NCBI GenBank assembly: GCA_963786195.1
Contig: CAWAYH010000002.1
Span: forward strand, 310,001 to 374,000
Origin: CAWAYH01 sp963786195
Lineage (GTDB): Bacteria > Acidobacteriota > Vicinamibacteria > Vicinamibacterales > 2-12-FULL-66-21
DNA length: 64,000 nt
Direction of reading: 5' to 3'
In this document: one piece after another, positions 26,779 to 34,958 of the stretch
How positions within the stretch are numbered: the stretch's first letter is position 1
How the letters are laid out: the number at the start of each line of letters is the position of its first letter
Program-made: the position numbers and the translations under genes
Notes under the pieces: generated by a model
Told to the model about the DNA's origin: nothing
The model's input: the letters and a program-made list of their open reading frames with translations, nothing else
Database searches by the model: none

Positions 26779-27531
26779 TTACGCGACCGGTTCGGCCACG
26801 ATCTGGCCGTCGTACAGGTAGATGTGCCGCTCGGCGCGCTCGATGTAGCGGGGGTTGTGCGTCGCGAGGCAGACGGTGGCCCCGTCGGCGTGCAGCTCGT
26901 CGAGCATCCGCATGACGCCTTCGCCGCTCTTCGAATCGAGATTCCCCGTCGGCTCGTCCGCGAGAAGGATCGGCGGACGGCCCGCGAACGCGCGCGCGAT
27001 TGCGACGAGCTGCTGGTGGCCGCCCGAGAGCGATCCGGGCCGCTGCTTCGCCCGCGGCGTCAGTCCGACGCGATCCAGCGCCGCCTCGACCTTCTGCCGC
27101 CGATCGGCAGCCGAGGCCCCCCGAAGTGTCAGCGGGTACTCGACGTTCTCGTAGACGCTCATGTCGCCGATCAAGTTGAAGCTCTGGAAGATCAGCCCGA
27201 CGTCGACATTGCGGGTGCGTGCGCGCTCGGCGGGAGAGAGCTGGCTGGCGGCGCGCCCGTTGAGCCAGTAGCGGCCCGCGGTCGGCGACTCGAGCAGGGC
27301 GAGGATCGCGAGGAACGTGGACTTCCCGCAGCCCGATGGTCCGGACACCGATATGTATTCGCCGCGTCCGATGTCCACCGTCAGGTCCCAGAGCGCGCGG
27401 GTTTCCTCGTCCGCGTCACCCTTGAAGACCTTGCTGATCCCCTCGAGGCGGATGAGGGGCATGCTGCTCGCGGCAGCCTGGTCGAGTTCCGTCTCCACCC
27501 GGCTGCGTTGCCTGGAGGGCCACCACCCCAT
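26779..27531 (-). CDS. ABC transporter ATP-binding protein (MacB/LolD type)
   Basis: A 250-residue ATPase of the lipoprotein/macrolide exporter type that usually drives permeases with large periplasmic domains, such as ADOP or MacB/FtsX-like proteins. Walker A is SGPSGCGKST, the Q-loop is IFQSFNL, the signature is LSGGHQQ (an unusual H for Q), Walker B is ILLADEPTGNLDS, and the switch is ATHNPRY. The ATG at 27531 has GGGAGG about 10 nt upstream; a second start at 27462 (MPLIRLEGISKVF) would remove a nonconserved leader. The ADOP permeases in the window are the obvious candidate partners, but none is in the same transcript. Confidence 0.92.
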   Translation of the reverse strand: MGWWPSRQRSRVETELDQAAASSMPLIRLEGISKVFKGDADEETRALWDLTVDIGRGEYISVSGPSGCGKSTFLAILALLESPTAGRYWLNGRAASQLSPAERARTRNVDVGLIFQSFNLIGDMSVYENVEYPLTLRGASAADRRQKVEAALDRVGLTPRAKQRPGSLSGGHQQLVAIARAFAGRPPILLADEPTGNLDSKSGEGVMRMLDELHADGATVCLATHNPRYIERAERHIYLYDGQIVAEPVA

Positions 27532-27625
27532 GTTGTTCCAGCCTCCCTGGAGCGTAAGCCTAGCATCCGGTCCCTTCGCGTGGCTACAGATATGGGACGA
27601 ACGATCGCTGCACTACCATTAAGCC

Positions 27626-28939
27626 ATGCGAACGATCCTGGCCCCTCTTCTGCTCGCGCTCGTCTTCATCGTCTCGCCACTTTCGTCCGAGGAGCACGCC
27701 ACCATGCCGCTGACGCCAGACGAGCAGGCGATCGTTCGTTTCATCGACCAGAACGGCGACGCCTCGCTTGCGCTGCTGGAGCGGGTGGTCAACATCAACA
27801 GCGGCACGCAGAACTTCGCCGGCGTACGCGAGGTCGGCCGCGTGTTCTCGGGGGAGCTGGAGCAGCTCGGCTTCAAGACGCGCTGGGTCGACGGCGCGCC
27901 GTTCAAACGGGCGGGCCATCTGATCGCCGACCATCCCGGCCAGGGACGCCGGCTCCTGCTCATCGGCCACCTCGACACCGTCTTCGAGCCCGACAGCCCC
28001 TTTCAGAAGTTCGAGCGCATCAGTCCTGATGCTGCCCGCGGACCGGGGATCCTCGATATGAAAGGCGGCGACGTCATCATCGTCCAGGCGCTGAAAGCGC
28101 TGCAGGCGGCAGGCGCGTTGAAATCGATGAACGTGACGGTCGTCATGACGGGCGATGAGGAGTCGGCTGGCGACCCGCAGGACGTCGCGCGTGAAGCCCT
28201 CGTGCGCGCCGCGAAGGGCGCCGACGCGGCGATCGGCTTCGAGGACGGCGCGGGAGATCCGAAGACCGCCGTCATCGGACGGCGCGGGACGACGGCGTGG
28301 ACGCTGAAAGTGACGGGAAAGCCGGCGCACTCGTCGCAGATCTTCCGCTCGGACATCGGCTACGGGGCGATCTTCGAGGCGTCGCGCATCCTCACCGCGT
28401 TTCGCGAGCAGCTCGCTGGTGAACCGCATCTCACCGTCAACCCCGCGCTGATGGTGGGCGGCACGCAGGTGACCCACGATTCGGTGCAGGCGCGCGCCAC
28501 CGCCTTCGGCAAGGACAACGTCATCCCCGAGCATGTCGTCGTGTCCGGAGATATCCGCGCCCTGTCACGCGCGCAGTTCGAGAGCGCGATGAAGCGGATG
28601 AAGGAGATCGCCGGGTCGGCGTCGCTGGCGCACACGAAGGCCGAGATCGCGTTCGACGAGGGCTACCCCCCGCTGGCGCCGACGGACGGAAACCGGACGC
28701 TCCTGGCGATGTACGACCGGGCCAGCCAGGACGTCGGGGCAGGCGCGGTGACGGCGGTCGACCCGGACCGCGCCGGCGCCGCTGATGTGTCTTTCGTCGC
28801 CGATCACGTGCCGATGATCCTCGACGGCATCGGCATGATGGGCGATGGCGGCCACACGGTCAACGAGACCGCCGATCTCAGAACGTTTCCGTCGCAGACC
28901 AAGCGCGCGGCCCTGTTGCTCTACCGGCTCACCCGGTAG
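27626..28939 (+). CDS. M20 family metallopeptidase (glutamate carboxypeptidase-like)
   Basis: A 437-residue exported zinc peptidase. A signal peptide (LAPLLLALVFIVSPLSSEEH) precedes the catalytic domain. Metal ligands are visible: H in LLIGHLDTVFE, D in GILDMKGGDVII, E-E in VVMTGDEESAGDP, and H in MGDGGHTVNE. The dimerisation domain lies around GRRGTTAWTLKVTGKPAHSS (about 230-340). Members such as CPG2 remove C-terminal glutamate or hydrolyse related amides. It starts about 95 bp from the divergent ABC ATPase gene. Confidence 0.93.
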   Translation: MRTILAPLLLALVFIVSPLSSEEHATMPLTPDEQAIVRFIDQNGDASLALLERVVNINSGTQNFAGVREVGRVFSGELEQLGFKTRWVDGAPFKRAGHLIADHPGQGRRLLLIGHLDTVFEPDSPFQKFERISPDAARGPGILDMKGGDVIIVQALKALQAAGALKSMNVTVVMTGDEESAGDPQDVAREALVRAAKGADAAIGFEDGAGDPKTAVIGRRGTTAWTLKVTGKPAHSSQIFRSDIGYGAIFEASRILTAFREQLAGEPHLTVNPALMVGGTQVTHDSVQARATAFGKDNVIPEHVVVSGDIRALSRAQFESAMKRMKEIAGSASLAHTKAEIAFDEGYPPLAPTDGNRTLLAMYDRASQDVGAGAVTAVDPDRAGAADVSFVADHVPMILDGIGMMGDGGHTVNETADLRTFPSQTKRAALLLYRLTR

Positions 28940-28951
28940 TGCCGGCTGGTC

Positions 28952-29875
28952 TCAACTCGGCCGGCGCGTGCCGCCCACGTAGCCGTTCCGCGACCGGACG
29001 CGATAGCCTGGCTGCGTGACCCTCACGCGAATGCTGTGATACTTGCCGTCCGTCGCGCGCGGTGACGAGTAGCCGAGGACGTACTGATTGTTCAGCTCTT
29101 CGGCGATACGCGCCGTCGCCGCGGCCAGAGCCTCGGCATCACGCACGACTTCGGTATGTCCGCCGCTCTGACCCGTGATTTCCCCGAGTGCCGCCGGATT
29201 CACTCGCGTGTTGATGGCCTTCGGCTTCGGCGGATCGATGGCGATGGCGTAGACGAACGCATCGCTTCGAAGCAGCGATGTGCGCACGTCCGCGACCGTC
29301 GCGTCGCTGGCCGTGTCGGCCCCGTCCGAGATGACGACGAGCGCCGCCCGCTGGCGCGAACGCCGCGCGATCATCGGCAGCGCATCGCGGACCGCGTCGT
29401 AGATCGCCGTCCCACCGCTTGGCCTCAGCTCGGCCAGCGCCCGCCGCACCTCGTCCGCCGAGCTGGTCCAGCGCGTGATGATGTGCGGATAGTGGTTGAA
29501 CGCCAGCACGAAGAACTCGTCCGCGGGCGTCAGCAGATCGAACAGGAATCGCTCGACGGCAGACCGCGCGTCGACGATGCGCTGACCGAACATGCTGTCG
29601 CTGATGTCGAGCAGCACGCCCAGCCCGACCGGCACGCGGTCGCGCGTGAACTGCGTGATCGTCTGCAGGTCGCCGTCCTCGTAGATCTCGAAGGCCTCGC
29701 GTGGCAGGGTCGGCACCAGCCGCCCCTCGGCATCGAGGACCGTGACGGTCACCATCACGACGTCGACGCCGGACTTGAGGACGCGATCGCCCTTGATGAT
29801 CTGCTGGCGGGCGGACGGATAACCGACAACCCAGGCGGCCAGGGCGAGCGTCAGCAGCGTGCGGGAGGGACGCAC
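28952..29875 (-). CDS. VWFA-related secreted protein (acidobacterial type)
   Basis: A 307-residue exported protein with a von Willebrand factor A domain. The start is taken as GTG at 29875, which gives a signal-like N-terminus (TLLTLALAAWVVGYPSARQQ). A leading strand region (DVVMVTVTVLDAEGRLVPTL, then FEIYEDGDLQTITQF) is typical of the acidobacterial VWFA-related family. The metal-site motifs are VLLDISDSMFG (D-x-S-x-S), GGTAIYDAV and VISDGADT. The C-terminus has YVLGYSSPR and YRVRSRNGYV, family features. VWA proteins bind partners outside the cell; the partner is unknown. It faces the metzincin gene. Confidence 0.92.
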   Translation of the reverse strand: MRPSRTLLTLALAAWVVGYPSARQQIIKGDRVLKSGVDVVMVTVTVLDAEGRLVPTLPREAFEIYEDGDLQTITQFTRDRVPVGLGVLLDISDSMFGQRIVDARSAVERFLFDLLTPADEFFVLAFNHYPHIITRWTSSADEVRRALAELRPSGGTAIYDAVRDALPMIARRSRQRAALVVISDGADTASDATVADVRTSLLRSDAFVYAIAIDPPKPKAINTRVNPAALGEITGQSGGHTEVVRDAEALAAATARIAEELNNQYVLGYSSPRATDGKYHSIRVRVTQPGYRVRSRNGYVGGTRRPS

Positions 29876-30012
29876 CCCCTCATGGTAGCCCGATCCGGGT
29901 GTGACTCGACTGCAGGAACGTAAAACGGTCGACGGAACGGTAATCGCCGGCCGCCGGGACGAACGGCTCCATGTGGTTTCCCGAACTGCACGGGCTTTGC
30001 ACGTCCCGGCGC

Positions 30013-31032
30013 ATGCGCAGGATTCTTTCCCTGTTCGTGCTCCTGCCGCTCGCGGCATGCGGCAGCTCGCCGTCAGCGCCCTCCCCGTCCGGAGGTGGGT
30101 CCTCGACGCTGCTGGGACAGACGGTGAGCGCGGTCGATGGCGCCGCGAGCCCGAGCGTGTCCGTCCAGATCGGCTCGAAGCCGTCGGTCATGACCGACGG
30201 CAGCGGATTCTTCCAGGTCGACGTCGATGGTCCGGGGCCGTATCGCGCCGTGATTCGCGGCGGATCGGTCGTCGAGCGCGAAACGCGCGTGACCGGCCCG
30301 ACCAGCGACCGCCTGCGCGTGTCGCTGATCCCGAGCAGCTTCGACATGACCGCGTTCGAACAGATGTTCCGTGCGTCGCACTCGCGGCTTCAGCGGTGGA
30401 CCTCCCGGCCATCGCTTGTCGTGCTGGCGTCGATCATGGAGTACCGAACAGGGTCGGACGATCAGTATGCGGCGACCGCCGACCAGCTGACCGAGGACGA
30501 AATCTCCCAGCTCGTGACGCACCTGACTGAGGGCCTCGCGCTGCTGACCGGCAATACCTACACGGGCTTTGCGTCGATCGACATCGAGCGTCCGGCCGTT
30601 GGCACGCGGGTCAACACGCTGCGCAACGGACGAATCGTCGTCGGCCGCTACAACGGCATCATGACGATCGAGAACACGATCGGCTTCGGGCAGTGGGCGG
30701 AGATGCCGGACGGGACGATCGTCGGCGGCGCAAGCTACTTCGATCGGCAGTTCGACCGGAACGACTCGCGCCGCCGCCTGCTCCGCATCCACGAGCTGGG
30801 CCACGCGCTTGGCTACGACCACGTGGAGACGCGCGCCTCGATCATGAATCCCGCGATCGGTCCGGATCCGACCGACTTCGATCGCGCAGGCGCCATGATC
30901 GCGTTCCAGCGTCCGGTGGGCAATCGCGCGCCGGACGTCGATCCGGCATCGGGCAGCCTGGGTGTCGTGACCGGCGGATTCCGGGGGAGAACGGTCCTCT
31001 GCAGGTTCGGCGCCGGCCCTGCGGCGAGGTGA
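30013..31032 (+). CDS. Metzincin-type zinc metalloprotease lipoprotein
   Basis: A 339-residue lipoprotein with lipobox LPLAAC. Residues 45-110 look like a carboxypeptidase-regulatory-like beta-sandwich (VQIGSKPSVMTDGSGFFQVD). The C-terminal half holds the zinc site IHELGHALGYDHVETRASIM, that is HExxHxxGxxH with a SIMNP Met-turn, diagnostic of metzincins such as matrixin-like proteases. The ATG at 30013 was chosen because the lipoprotein signal begins there; a longer in-frame start has no supporting site. It is convergent with an ADOP gene 4 bp away. Confidence 0.9.
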   Translation: MRRILSLFVLLPLAACGSSPSAPSPSGGGSSTLLGQTVSAVDGAASPSVSVQIGSKPSVMTDGSGFFQVDVDGPGPYRAVIRGGSVVERETRVTGPTSDRLRVSLIPSSFDMTAFEQMFRASHSRLQRWTSRPSLVVLASIMEYRTGSDDQYAATADQLTEDEISQLVTHLTEGLALLTGNTYTGFASIDIERPAVGTRVNTLRNGRIVVGRYNGIMTIENTIGFGQWAEMPDGTIVGGASYFDRQFDRNDSRRRLLRIHELGHALGYDHVETRASIMNPAIGPDPTDFDRAGAMIAFQRPVGNRAPDVDPASGSLGVVTGGFRGRTVLCRFGAGPAAR

Positions 31033-31036
31033 ACGG

Positions 31037-33672
31037 TCAGGTCGCGCGCAGCGCCTGGATCGGATCGACCGACGCGGCACGAATAGCGGGGATCAGGCAG
31101 GCGAGCGCGGCCACGCCGAGCAGCACGAGCGAGACAGCGAGATACGTCAGCACGTCGGTCGGCTCCACGCCGAAGAGCACGGTCGACAACAGCCCTGCGA
31201 GGAACACCGAACCGACGACCCCGATCGCGAGTCCGCCGAGCGTCAACCGGATGCCCTCGGCGACGACCATCCTGACGACGTCGAAGCGCCTGGCGCCGAA
31301 GGCGACGCGTACGCCGAACTCCTGAGTACGTTGATTGACCGAGAACGCGATGACTCCGGCGATGCCCGCCGCCGTGATGACGAGCGCGAGCGCGGCGAAC
31401 AGCGCCAGCAGGGTCGTCGTCAGCCGCGGCGATGCGAGCGACGCCGAGCGGACATCGTCCAGCGTTCGCATGCGATGGATCGGCTGGTCGGGATCGACCT
31501 TGCGGACGGCGTCGCGCACGAGCGGCGCGATCACCATCGGCTCCAGAGTCGTCCGGATGACCCAGTTCGTCGACACATACGGCCGCTGGAGCATCGGCAC
31601 GTAGATCTCGTCGGTCGGCTCCTGTGTCAGCTGCTGCCGCACGTTGGCGATCACGCCGACAATCGTGAACCACCGCTGGTCGCCAGGCGATATGCGGCGG
31701 CCGACCGGGTTCTGCCCGCTCCAGTACCTGTCCGCCATCGAGCGATTCACGATCGCCACGGCTGCCGTGCGGGAATGATCGCGTGGGTCGAAGGGCCGAC
31801 CGGCGAGGAGGGGAATGTGCATGGCCCGGAAGTAGTCGTCGCTGGCGATCAAGACTGACGCCTGCGGCCATTGCGTTCGATCGCCTGCCGGCTCCCCCTC
31901 GATCACGAATCGATTCAGGTTGCTGCCCGCATACTCACTGAGCGGCAGCGGGCCGCTGGCGCCCACGAGGCTGACGCCCGGGATCGCATTCAGGCCCGCT
32001 TCAAGGCGTTCCAGGTACGCCCCCTGCCAATCGGGCTCGCGGTATTTCGTGAAGTTCATGTCGATCTGCATCGTCAGCACGTGGTCCGTGCTGAAACCCA
32101 GCTCGACGCCGCTCATCTTGAGCAGGCTGCGCAGCATGAGTCCCGCGCCCGTCAGAAGCATGAAGGAGGCCGCGACCTGGGCGACGATCAGCGCGCGACG
32201 CAGATCGCGCCGGGTCACGGGAGTCCGGCTCCTGACCTCTGCGACCGACCGCGCACGGCTGAGCCTTCTGGACAACGCAGGAAGCGATCCGGCCGCCAGT
32301 CCCGTGAGCAGCGAGATCGTCAGCGTGAAGAGCAGCACGGTCGTGTCGATCCGAATCTCGCTCGCGCGGGTCGTGAAGCGCTGCGTGTAATCGACCAGCA
32401 GGCCCATGCCGACGAACGCCAGCAGGAGCCCAGCCGCGCCGCCTCCGAGCGAGAGCAGCAGGCTCTCGGTCACGAGCTGACGGAAGAGGCGTCCGCGGCT
32501 GGCCCCGAGCGCCGGTACGCAGCGTCAGCTCGCGCTCGCGTCGCATCGCCCGCGCGACTGACAGGTTCGCGACGCTGGCGCAGACGATCAGCAGGACGAA
32601 GCCCGCCGTGCTGAGAAGGATCACCAGCGTCGACTCGAACGCGCGAGTGAATTCACGCCGAAGCGGCATGGCCGTCAGGTGATGCCCTTCACCGGCAGGA
32701 TACTCCGCCGGGTGGTCGTGCTGGAGCCTGGCGGCGACCGCCGCGAGGTCAGCCGTGGTCTGCTCGATGGTCGCGCCCGGCACCCGCCGGCCCAGCGCCG
32801 CCGCCATGCCCTGCCCGCGCATGTCAGCGGCGCGCGGACTCGCGCGGAACGGGCACGCCGATCTCGGCATGTAGACATCCTGCCGCTCGGGATACATCGG
32901 CACGTTCGGCAGGACGCCGATCACGGTGTGCGGCCGATCGTTCATCTCGAACACGCGCCCGACGATGTCCGGGTTGCCCGCGAACCCGCGCTGCCAGGTA
33001 CTCATAGCCGAGCAACAGCACGGCCGGAGCGCCGGGCTTGTCGTCCGCCGCCACGAAGGTCCGACCCAGCAGCGGCTTGACGCCCAGCGCGTCGAAATAG
33101 TCCCAGGAGACCACGCCCGTCGCGACGCGCTCCGGCTCCTCTCCGCCCAGGAGGATGAAGTACATGTCGTGGTACTCGACGACGCTGTCGAGCGTGCGGC
33201 TCATCGACCTGATATCGTCGATGTCCTTCAGCGAGAAGCCGGCGCTCTCGACCTGATCCCGCTGCTGGCGGAGCAGCACGAGGTCCTCGCCGCGCTCGTA
33301 GGGGAGCGGCTGCAGCACGACGGCGTTGACGACGCTGAAGATGGCGCTGTTGGCGCCGATGCCCAGCGCCATCGTGGCGATGACGGCGAGCGAGTACCCG
33401 CGATACTTCAGCAGGCTCCGTGCGCCGTATCGAACGTCCTGCGTGACGGTCTCGACGACGCGCGCGATCCAGGTGTCGCGGACGTCGTCCTTGACCTGCT
33501 CGAGGCCGCCGAACATCTGGCGCGCGGCGCGGTGGGCGGCCCCGGGCGACATGCCCTGACGCACGTACTGCGCGGCGAGCATGTCGAGGTGGAACTTCAG
33601 CTCCGCGTCCAGCTCGCGCTCCATGCGCGCGCGCCGGAAGAACGTCCGGAGCCGTTTGGTGAGGGCCTTCAC
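31037..33672 (-). CDS. ADOP-family ABC permease, two frameshifts
   Basis: An acidobacterial duplicated orphan permease of about 878 codons. The N-terminus has the hallmark ADOP helical domain (RMERELDAELKFHLDMLAAQ) and the first MacB-like segment (IATMALGIGANSAIFSVVNA). Frame 1 ends near 32998 at LLLGYEYL; the next frame continues WQRGFAGNPDIVGRVFEMND and ends near 32513 after RERELTLRT; the last frame runs from LVTESLLLSLGGGAAGLLLA to the duplicated core AGIAGVIAFSVNQRTQEFGV and the end ASVDPIQALRAT. Removing one base at each point restores the family sequence. It lies 29 bp behind a PadR gene. MacB-like periplasmic domains suggest a substrate-extruding or signalling role; the ATPase is elsewhere. 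Confidence 0.88.
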
Positions 33673-33701
33673 GTGGTTGAGTGTCCGCTGTTAGGGGCTG
33701 T

Positions 33702-34046
33702 CTACGCCTCGCTGTCTCGCGTCTGCAGAATCCTGGCGACGGCGTCGGCCATCCGTTCCCAGTTCTCGCGCTCTTCGACGAGCTGTTTTCGGCCCGCGCG
33801 CGTCAGGTGGTAGTACTTCGCCTGCCGGTTGTTGTCGGACGCGTCCCATTCGGCGTCGATCCAGCCCTGCTGCTCGAGCCGGTGCAGCGCGGGGTAGAGC
33901 GATCCCTGGTTGACCCGCAGCACGTCGCGCGAAATCTGCTGAATGCGCTGCGAGATGCCCCAGCCGTGCATCGGCTCCAGAGCGAGCGTCTGCAGAATCA
34001 GCATGTCCAGCGTCCCCTGCAGCAGGTCCTGCTTCTGTCGTCCCAT
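33702..34046 (-). CDS. PadR-family transcriptional regulator (ADOP-linked)
   Basis: A 114-residue winged-helix repressor. MGRQKQDLLQGTLDMLILQT is the typical start of ADOP-linked PadR proteins, followed by MHGWGISQRIQQ, NQGSLYPALHRLEQQGWI (recognition helix and wing) and YYHLTRAGRKQLVEE. The ATG at 34046 was preferred over 34058 because GGGAG lies 5 nt upstream, while the AGGAGG abuts the earlier ATG directly. It precedes the ADOP permease by 29 bp, so the two form an operon. The inducing signal is unknown. Confidence 0.93.
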   Translation of the reverse strand: MGRQKQDLLQGTLDMLILQTLALEPMHGWGISQRIQQISRDVLRVNQGSLYPALHRLEQQGWIDAEWDASDNNRQAKYYHLTRAGRKQLVEERENWERMADAVARILQTRDSEA

Positions 34047-34094
34047 GTGATCTCCCATCCTCCTGGGTGATTGTTTCGTTTACTCCTGTCGAAT

Positions 34095-34181
34095 GTCAAG
34101 GGGAAGCGGGAGTCAGATCCTGGATTTCAGGCCAGTTATTTTGACATGTTGAAATACAAGATCCGACCCCTACCCCTTGAC
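34095..34181. repeat. Imperfect inverted repeat, GTCAAGGGG ends
   Basis: Arms of about 35 nt beginning GTCAAGGGG and containing CAGATCCTGGATTTCA on one side and a diverged GGATCTTGTATTTCA on the other face each other across a short centre. It lies between divergent PadR and DJ-1 genes. It resembles REP-like elements carrying a GGGTCAGATC-TTGTATTTCA motif that I recall from other genomes; that link is from memory. Confidence 0.65.
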
Positions 34182-34206
34182 AATCGACAAGAGAGGGCGA
34201 TATGGT
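34177..34206 (+). promoter_or_regulatory. Possible sigma-70-type promoter for the DJ-1/PfpI gene
   Basis: TTGACA at 34177-34182 and TATGGT at 34201-34206 are separated by 18 bp, and the next start codon is at 34230. The -35 box is a perfect consensus match and overlaps the end of the inverted repeat. No experimental evidence is implied. Confidence 0.45.
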
Positions 34207-34229
34207 CTTGTAGACAGTCGACAAGAACA

Positions 34230-34924
34230 TGCTGCGCATTGCACGCCTGGCAAGTCTCCTCGTCGGGGTTGTCCTGCTGGCGGCCATCGGGTCGTCGTGG
34301 CGGTCCGGGCCGTGGTGCCGCAGCCGTCGGGTCGGCCTGCGGCCGGGCCGGTTCCGGTCGCCTTCGTCATGACCGAGGGCGCCACGATGATTGACTTCGC
34401 CGGACCCTGGGAAGTGTTCCAGGATGCGCAGGGAGACGCGCCCGGCCAGGAGTTCAGGTTGTTCACGGTCGGCACCAGCCGCGACCCGATTCGTACGTCG
34501 GGGGGCATGTCGGTCGTACCGGACTACACGTTCGCCGACGCGCCCGCAGCCAAAGTCGTCGTGATCGGCGCGCAGCGCGGGGCGCCGGAGCTGAACGACT
34601 GGCTGCGCCGCGTCCGCCGCGACGCCGACGTCGTCATGTCCGTGTGCACCGGCGCATTTCACCTGGGCGCCGCCGGCCTGCTCGACGGCAAGCCGGCCAC
34701 GACGCACCACGATTTCTACGATCGGTTCGCGAGCCGGTTTCCGGCCGTCCGCCTCGAGCGCGGCCAGCGCGTCGTCCAGAGCGACGGCGTCGTTTACACC
34801 GCTGGCGGTTTGAGCTCCGGCATCGACCTCGCACTGCACATCGTCGAGCGGTACTACGGCGCGAGCGGTCGCCGAGCGGACCGCGGTCTACATGGAGTAC
34901 CAGGGCACGGGATGGAAGAAGTAG
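34230..34924 (+). CDS. DJ-1/PfpI family protein, two frameshifts
   Basis: A cysteine-dependent DJ-1 fold protein with an N-terminal export-type segment (ARLASLLVGVVLLAAIG). One G is missing near 34290; the next frame gives VVVAVRAVVPQPSGRPAAGP, VPVAFVMTEGATMIDFAGPW and the nucleophile elbow VMSVCTGAFHLGAAGLLDG. Near 34867 an extra base breaks the end, and the native end AERTAVYMEYQGTGWKK stops at 34922-34924. The cysteine in the SVCTGAF motif and the upstream EVFQDAQ region are typical of the isonitrile hydratase/PfpI-like subgroup. It is followed within 35 bp by an ADOP gene on the same strand. Confidence 0.85.
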
Positions 34925-34925
34925 T

Positions 34926-34943
34926 GTCCGGCTTCAGCCGGAC
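34926..34943. repeat. Dispersed 18-bp palindrome GTCCGGCTTCAGCCGGAC, copy 1
   Basis: Eight-base arms with a TC centre. The same string is at 54167-54184. Here it fills most of the gap between the DJ-1 stop and the ADOP start. I recall it as a frequent interspersed repeat of vicinamibacterial genomes. Confidence 0.75.
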
Positions 34944-34958
34944 CCCAGGAGCATCACG

